A stretch of DNA of 64,000 bases from Coix lacryma-jobi var. lacryma-jobi (GCA_009763385.1 CM019828.1:22825000-22888999); one strand, 5' to 3'; counted from the first letter of the stretch, positions 44,935-58,081 are shown. Notes: generated by a model not told the origin, from the letters alone. Made by a program: numbers and translations.

Positions 44935-46880
44935 ATCTGACCACAATGAAAGACTAGGGAGAATAAGTTTTAGATCAGTCTTCTTCACTCTTCGGTGGCA
45001 GAAAGAAGAAAAAAGAAGACACGAGAAAGAAGAAGTTTCTCAACTCCACCTGCAGGGATGTTGGTCGTCCGTTGGGCATCTATTGTCTGGCCTAAAACAA
45101 TTGTTACCGAGTTTTTGCCTGTGCGGTCATCCATATGAAGCGTCAAATAGGTTTGGATTTGAGAGTTTGAGCTATTCACAATATGAGTACAATATAGATG
45201 AAAATCAGTTTCTGGATATACGTTTTTTCCAAAATACTTGTAATGTGATGATGTACTAAGCTATATTTTAATATAATTCTTATTTCGTCTAAAAAATGGC
45301 ACCTGGTCCACGGCTATCGACAGTGACATCTTTCAGGGGCCCATTCCATCTCCATATAGTCTAATCCACCATATATAGACTTGTTGCCATCGTCGTTATT
45401 GGTAAGTGCTGAAACTCTGTTTTGCCTTGATATTTTGCTTCCCAGTAAATTGTATTCCTTGTTAACTGAATCTTTTTCTATAAAATTTCTAGGAAAAAAG
45501 GACAAATATACTGCCCAAGTATACAATGCACTTAGGGGGTGAAGAACAAGTGGCGCATTGGGGTGAGTCCTACAATTTCCAATTTCTCTTTGAATGGCTT
45601 ACTTTTTTTTGGTGATTCTCTGTTTCTGGCTCAATATAGAATGTCATTTCCATCACATGTTCTGGGTGCTTCACTGCCATATACTCCCTCCGTTCAACAA
45701 AACATGCAATTCTCGCTTACCGAGGAGTCAAACATTTTGAACTTTGACCAAAATTATATAAAAAAGTACTAACATTCTTGATACAAAAAATATACCATTA
45801 GATTAGTAATAGAATATATTTTCATAATAATTTTATTTAACAACATAAATACTAATACTTTTTATTATAATCTTGATCAAACTTGAGTTAAATTGACTAG
45901 CACGGATCCCACAATTGCATGTTTTTATGGACGGAGAGAGTACTCCTATGTGATCTGAGCTGGTTCAAACTGTAGAGTGGCCGTTCCTTTCCTCTTCAAA
46001 CTGTCTCCTCTCTGTTTCTGACTGGAAGCCAAAAATATTTAGTACTACCTCCATGATTTTTTTTAGTTGACGTTTCTGACAAGAGATTGTACTGCAAAAC
46101 AATAGCTTTGGCTTGTCTTAACGTCAAGTAAAAAAAATTTGGATGTAGTGTGTTGGTTTCGTCAAACATTAAAATGCTTTCTTAGTAGCAAAGAGCATTT
46201 TTGTATTCACATCCAGTGCTACAGCAGTTGCTTATGTGATGGAAGAATCATGAAATATTTTAGTGATAAGCGAGAATCTGGAGCTATCATTATAATGCAG
46301 TGGCATCTGGCATGTCATCCATAGTGTCACAGTTTAGGTAAAATGTAGTACTTACATTGGCCCAATTGTATCAAGTGTCATTACAAATATGCTTTGGATA
46401 TAGCGGCTTGTCATGTGAACCTACTGCATGTACAACCATTTATGTAACTCCGGATGCCCTATAAAAGAAAAGCATTATAGATCCTTTGTTTTTACATACC
46501 TTTGTTCTTCATACACGGCTCTGTTTTCTTCTTAAATTAATGTTCTTCTCTCACTAGGGCTGAAGTATAGACGGTTTCCTCTGCATGTTCCACGGAATGA
46601 AGAGAACATCAGTTATGAAGCACTAACTATTTGTCATACACACTGGGTCTTCGCCATGATGTGATCTGGGAGCACCTCTGCAACGCCAATGGCTCTGCTT
46701 ATGTTTTGCAGCTTGCATTAATCTATTTTCTCAGATTTTTATTAGATGCATGTACTGCTGAGTTAGAACTCATCTCATTGTTCGTCGTATTTATTATAAA
46801 TATAAATAGCTTGGAAGGGAAATCATTGACTGCCTCCTGTTTGCCTGGGGAGGAAACAAGAGCTGACCACAGGCCTGGAA
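44935..46880 (+). other. Region with an unrecognised candidate spliced frame and a MITE
   Basis: Two exon-like blocks join in phase across GT-AG borders. One is 45493-45562, reading ...YTMHLGGEEQVAHWG. The other is 46558-46648, reading LKYRRFPLHVPRNEENISY and on to CHTHW. I do not recognise the peptide and see no start or full gene, so this is noted rather than called. The rest is AT-rich. Confidence 0.25.
45682..45942. mobile_element. Stowaway-like MITE, inverse copy of 31588-31849
   Basis: A 261-bp, TA-flanked element starts TACTCCCTCCGTTCAACAAA and ends TATGGACGGAGAGAGTA. Its reverse complement matches the element in receptor-kinase intron 10 along its whole length. Confidence 0.85.
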
Positions 46881-46894
46881 GGGCTATCCAGTAT

Positions 46895-46907
46895 CACTAC
46901 TAGAAAA
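46895..46907 (+). mobile_element. Lone CACTA-type transposon end
   Basis: CACTACTAGAAAA is the typical terminal sequence of plant En/Spm (CACTA) elements. No matching inverted end (TTTTCTAGTAGTG) is visible in the window, so this is at most a truncated element starting here. Confidence 0.4.
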
Positions 46908-48732
46908 TGGATATTTAGTGAGAGGCATGGGCACGGAATAAAAAAAAATACCGGGGGGAGAGGACTGGTTTTCACGTGAAATGTTGTGCTACTACTCTAC
47001 TAGTCTCCCTCTGGTTTTTTCCTCTGGTTGAATGGCTATGTGTTGCAGCGACATGCCAACAAAAACTTTGTATGAAACTGACTTATGATTTGATGGCAAT
47101 GGGTAGATAAAGACTCAAACAATAGATCGTACATTTGGATTAATCAAATTTATATTTGGCACATTGACTAAAATGTGGTTGATACTTCTAAAACTTTTAC
47201 CATTGATAGCTCTCAAAATATTTAGGCTGGAAGAATAAAAATGATATCCACAGATTATTTTATAGTCTGACTTGATAATTTATCATACATTACAATTAAC
47301 TAGCAGGGTGCCAATGCGTTGCATAAGCATTAATTTCTAAATTTTCAGCTAGATCCCTTGATACAGACTCATGAATTCTGAATTTAATCCCTTGAATACA
47401 AACTCGAATTTTTGGAAACAAAAGGAACATTCTTGATTCGGAGTTTTCATCTCCACTACTCTTTATCATCATCTTGCAGACTGCACCTGAGTACGGCTCT
47501 ACAACTTTTTGCACAATGAGATTAAAAATGGAACACATACCTCAAACTGTCGTGCATATAATTATTCATCAAGGTGTAGTTAACATTATACGATTATTCC
47601 ATCAGTTCATAAATATGAGGGCATACGTGCATTATTAAAAAGAAAAGAGAAAATGTTCAGGACCAAGTTCTGAAACTGCTAATGTTCATGTAGGGTTTGT
47701 ATAAGATAATTAAGTTGGTCCGCTAATGACACCACAAATCACAAATCAATGAGCCAGACAACCTGGTAAAGGCTCAATAACAACGTCAAGTTGACTCCCA
47801 CTACTGGCACCAAGCATGGAGGCGCCGCGGTCCCTGCCACCTTCCTCAATCTGGTATCCTTGGCGCTGATTGCGCCCAAGGTGACGAATGGATCTATAGG
47901 GAGCCTGGCTAGCGATTCAAGCCAGGGCAACGTTAGTCTGTTTCCACCAAATCTGATGAGGATATTGCCAAGATGGAGTCGAGGACGACTCCAATTCAAG
48001 AGGAGGATGATGAGGACATCGTCACGCTGGACACACCGACGACATGGTCTTCCCCAAGTTGCAATCCGTCTCCAACTTAGCTACCACGTCACCCTCGGAA
48101 TTTAGGAGCAGTCCCGGGTAAAATCAACGCCCCGAACGTATACGGACTCCGTTTTCGACGAACCAGATATGCTTATTTGATAAGCTAACCAATGGCTTTG
48201 GTATCACGTCAAAATACATTCGGAGTCAACGGGAATCGTCGAAACAAGTCAGCGTCCAAAATCTGTCAGGGTGCTGCGACACCGTCTTTTGGTCCGATGG
48301 GCCGTGTATCGTCTTAGAGCCCATTAGGGGGCGCGTCCAGCAGGGGCGACGACCTAAACCCTATAATTAGCCGCCGCCGTCGTCGTTAGGTCTTGAGTTT
48401 TGTTTAAAGTTTAGTTTTCCATCGAGGAACTGAATCGTTCATTGTAACTGTGGTGTCGAATCCTTTTACAATGATCCAGGCCCCGTTCTTGATCTCCTCC
48501 ACTGTGTCGATTAGTCCTTTGGAACCGAGTTCTTGAACCCTCTATTGAAATTCGTATCATTCATATTTGCAATTTCACATTACGTGCTTTACCTCATTGC
48601 TTGTGTTCTTCGATTCGCTTGCAGGATTAGCCTTCTTGGCGAGGTCAATTAAGTTGTGCTTAGTTGATAACCAACGGAGTAGTGTTGTAACGGTTGTAGG
48701 GTTCGAATCGTGTCTGATTTGAAGCCGGATCG
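46908..48732. other. Transposon-derived DNA into which the Copia element inserted
   Basis: No intact gene is found. The part from about 47780 to 48732 ('acggactccgttttcgacga', 'ccaggccccgttcttgatct', 'gcaggattagccttcttggc') has the look of an old LTR or leader of another retrotransposon. Its ends and class cannot be fixed from this window. Confidence 0.35.
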
Positions 48733-49153
48733 TGCGGATACATGGGTGTATGCCGAGTCTCTGAGTGATGAGTGATTGTCAACTGAGATAATGCGCATGT
48801 TCTTTGGCTTGTGTTGTGCAGGTGTCGAGCACGGATACAGTGATCAGAGGCAAGGTGAAGGTCAAGTAGAGACGTGCCGTGCCGATGGACCGAGAGTGGC
48901 GGAGGGCGGACGTGAGGCTTGGACTGAGGGACCGGTGGCCCGAGGATCAGCTGTGGTGGCTGGCAGCCTGAGACAGCGACGAGCGAAGACTTGCGGGCAC
49001 GGTGTTGCTCGAGTCGAGGACCTGGGGACACGTGTCGGGGGACGGGGTGCACGGGCGGTGCATCCCCTCTACGGCTCGGTTCGGTGGTTGAGCCACAGAA
49101 AAACCACCGAGTGGACGGTTTCCAGGTTTGGGCCTCAAAACCTGGGCGCTGAT
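48733..49153 (+). repeat. 5' LTR of the Copia element, left part
   Basis: The first 421 bp match the start of the solo LTR at 3601. The sequence breaks off after CTGAT (49149-49153), which is repeated at 53920-53924, the duplication made by the insertion between them. Confidence 0.9.
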
Positions 49154-52100
49154 TGTGGCGGAACCGTCCTGATTATAAGAGCTCAAGTATTATCTTAGCC
49201 AAATCCGTCTGACTTCAACTGATACTTGAACCCATATAACCCCGGTAGTCCGGAAATCTCGAAGGATTTCTAACACCATACATCATACAGGATCGCATCG
49301 TTCAAGGATTACATTCGTAAAGATACATCATAACGAAAACGAAACCAAATTTAAAATATCAGAGTGCGAATTTAAAACAGAGTTATTACAATACCGAGTT
49401 TAAAAGTGCGGAAGCTGAAACAGTTTAAAGCACGACCACCACACACGTGGTCCAAATAAACACTGTTTGATAAAACCAACTCACACAACTCACTCTTCCC
49501 TTTTTAGATAATGTGCCACTAGGAGTCTCAGACCAGCAAAAGAAAAAGGGAAGCTTCTGGACGACCCTGCCCTGGGCCTACTCGTCATCACCTTCCACTG
49601 GGTAGAGGCAGTGCTTACAATAGCCAAAGTAGACCTGGCCATCTGCAACAAACGGGATAAACCCTGAGTACGGGAATGTACTCAGCTAGACTTACCCGTC
49701 CAACTGAAAATAAAGACTCCAAGGGTATGCAAGGCTTTTGAGGTGGAGCTGGGATCTTTTAGTTGCGAAAAGCTCAATTTTAGATAAGAGGTAATTAATG
49801 ATAATGATGAGCTGTCATTTTTAGACCTATTCCTTAATCCTAGGTTTTTCACCTGTACTAGAGCACTCACTTGAATCTACCAATCAATAATATAACCATA
49901 TCCAGTTGACTTATCCACATTTTAGTTGAACCTTTAAAACATCACATGGAGTTGTATCGTGGTGAAGCTCGCCATAGTTTCCCACTAACCGGGGGAGACG
50001 ACGACTCGAATCGAATTCCAAACCAGCTGGTGAAAGACCTTTAATACCAGCCCACACTTTCCCCGTCGGGTCCATGCATTGGGCAACCGCTCGATGCTTG
50101 TTCGTGGTGGTAATCGTCGCGGCTCACAGCACGGACCGCCCAATTGGAACCTGGCGATGGCCTCACGCGGCAGATCGCAATTTCCATACTAGAGGGCACG
50201 ACACGGGTTGAGACCGGCCCGAACAGCTTCTAACCGGCTTTGGGGTCGATGATTACGGCACCGACATATCCCTAAGTAAAAGGGCGCGTTCAAAAATGAA
50301 CGAGGGCCAACATCGATACAAACCTACACGATTCAACGGACGGACTGCCCCCAAGTTCCAACTTGGTGCCTTGCCTTCCAGTTGACCGTATTTCATTACT
50401 ACTCCGGTTCTTTTCCACGATAGCAATATATAGCCAACCGTGATCCGGTAACTACCCATCAGGGTATTACGGGAACATTCTTAACTACTACTTTTATTAA
50501 GCAAGCTAAGCAATTCTACATTATAATAGTAAGTAACAGGATAACAAGGTGGGTAATAATCAATAATCAAGGAACGATAATGCAGCAAGTAGGATTCAAT
50601 CAACTCCTAACCTAATGCATCACAATATAAAAGGACTCAAGTAATTTAATTATAAAAAACTGGGAGACTTAGAATGCTCCGGGGCTTGCCTTGGGTGAAG
50701 ACCGAGGCCTCGTGGGAGGGGCACTCGGGCAAGTTAGTGTCGCTGGCGGGGTCGACTTCCTCGGCCTGCTGAAACTCCGGAATCTGCTGCTCGGCGTTTG
50801 CTTCTGACTCCTGCTCGGGCTCCGGAGGGGTCGATCCTATTGCATGCGACGAATAATAAATATTTGCAATGCGGGTGCAAGATGTGTGGTATGAGAAGAG
50901 CATTTCTTGCAAACCAACAAAACCAACTTGTGAACCACTTTCGACATTGAGGTAAATACTTATTTAATTCATAAAACAAAATCCATTTATTCACCTTTTT
51001 CTTATTTAATAATTCAAAAGAAACTTAGGTTTGAACTGCAAGTACACTTTTTTGGACTCAGAAAAATCCACGAAAATTCTAGAAGGCAAACAACAGTGGC
51101 TGGACTCCACTGAACAAACTTCAGCCAAAAATAAAATACAGAACTGCAGATATAAAAGTGATAAGCAAACTGCCCAAAAAAGGTGTTTTGAACTAGCTCC
51201 TCATTCAAAAGTGTCAAACAACAGATTTCATAATTTTTCTGGCTTCTTTTACTCAAAATCATTCTACTGCAGAAAACTTGTGGCTAGAGCATAAACATAC
51301 AAGCCTACACAAAATAAACAAATCCATCCCAAGTTAAACCATTTGAACTACAACCCTACTGGAAAAGGGTGATAAACTCAACTTCATATTTTTCCCAGAT
51401 TCTACTTCACATTTTATGCTTATCAAGAAAGTTCCATGAACAGAAACATTATATTATTTCTTACATGAATTTCCAAAGAAAAACACAGAAAAGCACATTT
51501 GTAAAACAACTTCAGATTTTTTCACATAACAGATCATGCTTACATTTTTCTTAGCTTGGACATCATAAACAGAGACTATACAAATTTTCCCATATTTTAT
51601 TTCAGCATATAAAACACCTTAACATTTATTCTTAAGAAAATAGCCAAAAAGGACTTTAAACCATAACAGAAACTTTTTCCACATAAAAAGTGCATCATAT
51701 ATTTTTCACAGGTGTAAAACATGATAATAAACTTACACCAAATTTTCCAAGAATTAACTCAACCAGAAAACATATATAACCATTTATCTTAGCAAAAGCA
51801 TATAAACTGGAATAAATGAAAACAGTAAAATAAACTTCTACCAAAAATACTTCCATATTTTTCCATGACAGATCTACTCACAAACAAACTAACAAAACTA
51901 AAAGCACTCCATTTGGACTAACAAAACAGGATCTACAAAATAAACAAGCATTTACTAGAAATAGAAAAACATTTTGGAAAACGTTTTCTGGAAAACACTC
52001 GGCGCACGGAATAGGTGTGTGTTCGCTCGAGGCCCGACTCGAACGAGACGGTGCCCGAGGGTTCGCTCGAGGCCTAGCTCGGGCGAGACGGAAAACAAAC

Positions 52101-53919
52101 GCCCGTCCGAGGCCTGGCTCGAGGGCTCGGGCGAGACGGAAAACTATCGTCCGTCCGAGGCCTGGCTCGAGGGCTCGGGCGAGACGGAAAGCAATCGCCC
52201 GTCCGAGGCCTGGCTCGAGGGCTCGGGCGAGACGGAAAACAATCGTCCATCCGAGGCCTGGCTCGAGGGCTCGGGCGAGACGGAAAGCAATCGCCCGTCC
52301 GAGGCCTGGCTCGAGGGCTCGGGCGAGACGGAAAGCAATCGTCCGTCCGAGGCCTGGCTCGAGGGCTCGGGCGAGACGGAAAAACAGGGGAGAGGTTTGA
52401 CAGTCGATTCCTCGCCGACGGTGAGGTCGCCGGCGGGGAAGCTAGGCTTGTGAACTCGACTCGACGAGGCGCATCGAGTGGTGTAGGTGGTTTGGCTAGC
52501 GCACGGCCGGAGCATGCCGGCGGCGAGCGGCGGCGCACGGTGATGGCGGCAACACGCGGCTACGCTGTTTCCGGCGGTCACCGGTGGAATTGGGGGAGGC
52601 AAGGGCTCACTCGAACCCTAGGGAGTGAGACTTGGTGGTTGGGTTGGCTTGGGGTGCGTCGGAGGAGCTTGACCGCGTGTACAGACCACGGCGGCGGCCA
52701 TGGCGCTCGGCCGGGGAAGAAGAGGTGGGAGAGAGCGGTAGCGTTGAAGCTAGGTGGTGTTCTCACCTTGCCTTGGCTTGGTGATGCTTGACGGCGAAGG
52801 AGGGAGACGGTGGAGGTCGGGTCGGGGAGGAACGACGATGCGGGCTCTGCGGTGGCGACGACGAACCGAAGGGGGCGCTTCGTCCTCCGGCGGCGATGGG
52901 GCTTGGTCGGGGACGACGATGTGCGCACGGCGTGTGCACGGTGTAGGCGGAGAAGCTGGCGAGAGGGATTGGGTGGTGGTGGTCGAGTGTGGCCGGAACG
53001 GCGGAGGGGAGTGATGGTGGTGAACGGTCGGCGAGGGTGGCGGACGCTTGCGCGTTCGTGGGAGCAGAGAGGGAGAGCGGGAGTGAGAGCGGGCGAGTGG
53101 AATGGCAGTGGGGAGAGGGGAGTGCGGTGCGCTCGGGGTTTTGGCTTGGTTTGGTCGGCCGGTGGTCGTGGCGGGGCCACGGCGGCGCGGTCGGCGAGGC
53201 AGCGCGGGCGATGCCGTGCACGGCGAGCGGGCGCGGCAGGCGAGGCGAGCGGAGAGTGGCCGGGGAAGATAGCTTGCGTGCTCGGATGAGAGGGGATCGA
53301 GTGAGGAGTGGCCGGCGAGGATCCTCGGCAGGATACGGCGGCCACGTGGCGGTTGCGGCCGGCGTACGACACGGGCGTCAGGCGGGCGGCGGGGCGCGGC
53401 GCGCGGGCGAGTGCGGGAGCGGGCTGGCGCGGGCTAGCTGGGCCGAAAGGCCGAAAGGCCAGATGGGCCGAAAGGGTTTTCCTTTTTCTTTTTCCAAATT
53501 CTTTTCAAACTTTGACCATTCAAAGCAGTTTCAAAAACTCCAAACTAGGTTTTGACCCAAATATGAAAGTTGCTCAAAATAATTTTCTCTACAACTTTCA
53601 TATAGGACACTTTTTCTGAAAACCATTTTTAAATCCTCCACATAAACAAAGCCAATTTTGAAGTATAAATCATTTTGTTTGACTTATTTTTATTTACAAA
53701 CTAATCTGAACTAGGTCAAAAACTCCAACTCTATTTTATAAAACTCTTTGCCCAAGCAGAGATCCACTTAAATCATCGAGTCAAAAAGAAATCCAAATCC
53801 AAATAAATAAACAAAAGACAAAAGCACTCTCATGCACATGAAATGATGCAATGCATTGCTTATGCTTCTTAGTAGCTAATTGTAATTCCTAATGCAGTGC
53901 TTGACACTAGGGTGTCACA
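49154..53919. mobile_element. 4.8-kb LTR-like insertion within the 5' LTR
   Basis: The segment starts TGTGGCGGAACCG and ends AGGGTGTCACA (TG...CA). It is flanked by the perfect duplication CTGAT. No gag or pol motif is present, so it is best read as a very long solo LTR. Long LTRs of this kind occur in Ty3/Gypsy lineages such as Tekay, but that assignment is inference. It contains an AT-rich half (49160-51970), a 48-bp tandem array (about 52098-52385) and a GC-rich block (52400-53460) open on both strands. Confidence 0.8.
52098..52385. repeat. 48-bp tandem repeat, about six units
   Basis: The unit contains GTCCGAGGCCTGGCTCGAG then GGCTCGGGCGAGACGGAAA and repeats six times with small changes. 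Because 48 is divisible by three and the unit lacks stops, frames on both strands stay open across it. I do not call these as genes. Confidence 0.9.
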
Positions 53920-55563
53920 CTGATGGTTTCCGAGTTTGGGCCACAAAACTCGGGCTGAGGACGGTTTCCAGGTTTGGGCCTCAAAACCTGGGTGTTGCGG
54001 GTTTGCTGAGTTTGGGCCACAAAACTCAGGCTACGGTCGGCTGGTTTCCCGGTTTGGGCCTCAAAACCGGGGGTTGGTCGTGAAGGCTGGTTTCCCGGTT
54101 TGGGCCTCAAAACCGGGGGCGAAGTCCGTGAACAGGACGAGCGGAGCGGTGGCGGCACGTGGTGGCAATCGGTGAGATTGTGTCGAGGCAAGGCTACCAG
54201 TTGTGCTGGCGTGGCCGTCGGATCACCAGCATCTTCGAGTTGGTCCAGAATAACCCTAGGGTTTAGCTGGTTCGCTCTGTAATTAGAGAGGGGTAGAGCA
54301 GGAAATAGAATTAGGATAAGTAGAGGGAGACACCCTCCTCCCTATCTATCTCAGTCATTTGCTCTTTGCTTCTAGGGTTTCCTGCTCTCCCAATCCCCTG
54401 CTGTAGCTACTGAGATCCGCAGAGAAGCATACCTCTGTGTACTGGAGATTTTGAGGAAGTGAGGCCGTAACCTCACTGTTGTAGCGTGTGGTAGATGACT
54501 TGATTCGCGTTTTGTTCATGTTCTTCGCGTTCTTCGTTTCTCCGCGATTTTCTCGTCACTCGATCTCCCTCTCTATTGCGTCTTTGCGAAATCCATTTGA
54601 ATCAACTTGTTCTTTATAGTGAGGAGATCATTTTCACCGAAGGAATTCATCTAACTCCTCATGAACAAGTAGATCAGGTTGATTTCGTTTTCGTGGCGTT
54701 TTTTCGTTCATACTCCTCCCCTTTCGATTTCCCGGTGTTTGAGTTGATTTGAGTGGATGATTTCTTGGGGATAGTCTCCTAACTACCTCGTGATCATGTT
54801 CTCCAAGTTTGGGAACGTGGGATTGAGTTTTGTTTCGGATTCGAGAGGATTCGTGAGAGGGGCGACTGAAATTGCCCTCTCTGTTCATCCGTGGACAGTC
54901 CGCCACTGGGGGCGCGGACAGTCTGCGAGTCGGGGATCAGCCGAGTCAGTGGCTGTGTTCTTCGGTCGATTTGACTTTTCATGACCGGCGGACAGTCTGC
55001 AGTTGTGGGTCGCGGACAGTACGGGATCAGTCCAGGGGACTTCAGCAACACTGCTGTTTTGCGTCTTCTGCCGGCGGACAGTCCGCCAGTGAACCGCGGA
55101 CAGTCCGGCCAGGTGCGGACAGTCTGGGACCTTAGGGCCGGACAGTCCGCGAATCGGCTGAAGCCTCCGGTTTAGTGCGTTTGCTCTCCCGACTTCTTCG
55201 CTTGGTTTCCGGACCCCCCGTTTGACCCTAGAGTTGATCAAGGAACCTCTCTAGGTATCTTTGCTACTTGTTAGCATTGGTATTTGGGGATTTCTCGATG
55301 TAGTCTTCCATCTACGTTCGGGACTTGGTTTTTGAGGGTCGAACTTGTGCTGGTGTCATTGGCGTTTGGTTTGCTATCGCTTTGTGGTGCCTCGCTGTGA
55401 TCCTAGGGATCATCCACCCTCTTCCAAGGGTCGTGGGCATCACGGTTTCGATTGAAGCTTTCGGAGGTTGATTTTGGGAACAAAAGGCCAAAGTTTCGAG
55501 ATAAATTTTTGAGCTCCCATTCACCCCCTATGATCGCCTTGCTATTGCATTCTCGGTCCTTCA
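53920..55563 (+). repeat. 5' LTR of the Copia element, right part
   Basis: The LTR resumes with the second CTGAT copy and continues with 'tttgggcctcaaaacc' repeats. The 'aataaccctagggtttag' block follows, then a cluster of GCGGACAGTCCGC-type palindromes (54893-55150), and it ends TCCTTCA. With the insertion removed the LTR is about 2060 bp, against 2057 bp for the solo copy at 3601. Confidence 0.9.
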
Positions 55564-55564
55564 A

Positions 55565-55578
55565 TTGGTATCGGAGCA
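55565..55578 (+). other. Primer-binding site
   Basis: TTGGTATCGGAGC lies two bases after the LTR end. TGGTATC-GAGC is the usual plant Copia/Gypsy site complementary to initiator tRNA-Met; here one base differs from the common TGGTATCAGAGC. Confidence 0.85.
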
Positions 55579-55626
55579 GGTTAAGGATCTTCCACCTTAG
55601 CCAGTTCTAGATCCACAGAAGGCGAC

Positions 55627-57095
55627 ATGGATCGCGGCGTGGGCAAACTGCCGTTTTTTGATGGGACGAACTATGCGTATTGGAAGATACGCATGTCGGC
55701 CTATCTGCAGAGTTTGGGTGCTTCCATTTGGGATATTTGCAATTCTGCCGATTACGTTGTCTTGGCTGCTCGTGTCTCTCAGCTTTAGATCGATGAACAC
55801 GATGCCAATAGCCAAGCCCGTAATGCTCTTTTCTCATGCTTGAGCATGAGTGAGTTTGATCGTGTTTCTCACCTCGCCACAGCTCGAGAGATTTGGGCTA
55901 CCCTCATGCGTTTTCATGAGGGAACCTCTCAAGTCAAAACCGGTCTCTACGAGTCGTTCAAGCGAGAGTATGAGAACTTTCGACATATGCCTGGCGAGAG
56001 CATAGAAAGTTTATTCGCTCGCTTTCAGGTGATTGTCAACAGGATGAGGGCTAACAAGGAGTTGTTGCCTTTTGACCATCATGAGAGAGCTTTGAAGCTT
56101 TTGCACACTCTTGATCGGTCAGTGTGGGACTCCAAAGTTCAGGCGATCATCGAATCACCGAACTATGAGACCCTCACATGTGACGAGCTCTTTAGTAAGC
56201 TCAAGTTCAGTGAGATTGACGCCATGGCGAGGGCTTCTTATGAAAATCCTTTTGGCCCGTCGATGGCTTTGCTTTCTGGCTCTTCTGCTAACCCCTCTGG
56301 AGGTTTTGCACTCTCTTCTCTCTTTTCTGTCACAGAGGAGCAGCTGGAGTCTTTGGGGGATGACGAGTTGGCGATGCTCGCCAACCGGTTCTCGTGGTTC
56401 CAAAGAGCCTCTCAAGCCTAACACCAAGGATGGGGTATTTGTTGAACCTCCGAGAGCTCCACCCAAAAAACAATCATGGGCTCCCAAACCAAACCACCTC
56501 AAGAACAAGCTTGACACCATGCCACCCATCCAAGAGGAGTTTATGCCATAGAAGGGCAAAGTGATCGACACCCACTACCGTGAGTACCAACAACCCCCTT
56601 TGAGAGCGGTGAGGTACCATTGTGAGCACTGTGGGAGAGATGGACACTTGAGCGAGTTTTGCTTTCGGCGCAAGAGAGAGGCGCGCCGCGCAAAGGAGAT
56701 GAACAATCCGGACATGTACCATCCTTTCCATGATGTACATGTGCCGAATGTTCAGAGGCGTGCTGCTAGGCCTAGAGGTCCAGAACCTCAAGTTCCTAGG
56801 CCTAAGCAGCAGAGAGGACGTGCCCGGCGGGAGCCTGCAGTTGTAGGCTATGGACCCCGTGGCGGTGGCTTTGTAGTTGAGCGTTTTTCCTCCACCGCGT
56901 TTTGAGTATCGCGATGGACGCTCCTCCCTTAGCGGACCACGTTTTCCTCTACGTGGTGATCGCTCCTATCGTAGGCGTGCTAGGAATGGTTTTTCTGCTA
57001 ACCGTTCTTTTGAGCAGCCGACCCAACACTGGTATTCTCCCTACTTCACTAACCCCAGTGTTGGACCGTATGCTCACCCTATGTCTTTTTATTGA
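55627..57095 (+). pseudogene. Copia gag and nucleocapsid region, broken
   Basis: The start at 55627 reads MDRGVGKLPFFDGTNYAYWK, a typical plant Copia gag N-terminus (FDGTNY.YW). The gag core follows (REIWATL, SVWDSKVQAI). Near 56600-56650 a CCHC knuckle (CEHCGRDGHLSEFC) appears. Breaks in order: a TAG at about 55786; a frame change near 56390-56420; a TAG at 56549; a frame change near 56880; and a TGA at 57093. It cannot give a single Gag protein. Confidence 0.85.
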
Positions 57096-57109
57096 TGTAG
57101 GTAAAACGA

Positions 57110-58081
57110 TTGGAGAACGTTTGGTTGGTGGATTCCGGGTGTTCGAGGCACATGACCGGAAACGCCAAGTGGTTCTCCAGTCTTAGTCCGGTCGCCGGAA
57201 AGGAGTTTATCACCTTCGGCGACAACAACAAAGGTAAGGTGTTGTCTCGTGGGTCTGTGCGAGTTAATGAGCACTTTGTGTTGCGCGATGTTGCTCTTGT
57301 TTCTAACTTGCATTTTAACCTTCTTTCTGTTTCGCAACTTTTTGATGATGACTATGAGATTCGTTTTAAACCGAATCTCAGTCGTATTTTGGATCCTCAG
57401 GGCAATCTTGTTTGTTTGATTTCGCCCTTTGGAAAAGTCTTTCGTGCGAATTTCTCGGAGTCTTTTGGCATTTCTCGTTGTCTTGTGGCTGGACCTTCCA
57501 CCTCTGATCTTTGGAAGTGGCATAGGAGACTTGGACATTTGAGCTTCGACTTGCTTGCAAGGCTTAGTTCACTTGGCCTAATCCGAGGATTGCCCAAGTT
57601 ATCCATGGAGAAGGATCTTGTTTGCCATTCTTGTAGACATGGGAAGATGGTTGCCGCTCCCCACCATCCAGTGACTCAGGTCATGACCAAGCGCCCTGGA
57701 GAGCTTTTGCACATGGACCTTGTTGGTCCGGCTCGGGTGAGCTCGGTTGGGGGGAAGTGGTATGTGCTTGTTGTTGTTGATGACTTTTCGAGATATTCGT
57801 GGGTCTTCTTTTTAGCTGAGAAGACCGAGACTTTCTCCTTTGCTCGCAATCTGATTTTGCGTCTTCAGAACGAGTTCCCTTTGAACTCGATGCGAGCTAT
57901 TAGGAGTGATAATGGTTCCGAATTCAAGAATTCGGATTTTGAGAAGTTTTGTAACTCTTTGGGTTTAGAGCATCAGTTTTCTTCCCCCTACACACCGCCT
58001 CAGAATGGTGTTGTAGAAAGGAAGAATCAGACCCTTGTAGAGATGGCCAGGACGATGCTCGATGAGCATAGGACTCCTAGG
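57110..58081 (+). pseudogene. Copia protease and integrase, 3'-interrupted
   Basis: The frame carries the Copia protease motif (WLVDSGCSRHMTGN). It continues with the GAG-pre-integrase zinc region (WHRRLGHLS then CHSCRHGK) and the integrase core (HMDLVGPARV, IRSDNGSEF, SPYTPPQNGVVERKN), giving the D-D-E triad. The frame is open until 58081, where a solo LTR interrupts it. The remaining integrase resumes in phase at 60354. Confidence 0.9.

Noticed and set aside
52578..53555. Long frames on both strands in the GC-rich part of the 4.8-kb LTR-like insertion
   Set aside because: Low-complexity Arg/Pro/Gly/Ser peptides open in several phases with no domain; more likely LTR composition than genes.
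49154..53919. Full-length retrotransposon instead of a solo LTR
   Set aside because: No repeated terminal sequence inside the segment, no primer-binding site after an internal LTR end and no gag or pol motifs were seen. The TG...CA ends with a 5-bp duplication fit a single long LTR.
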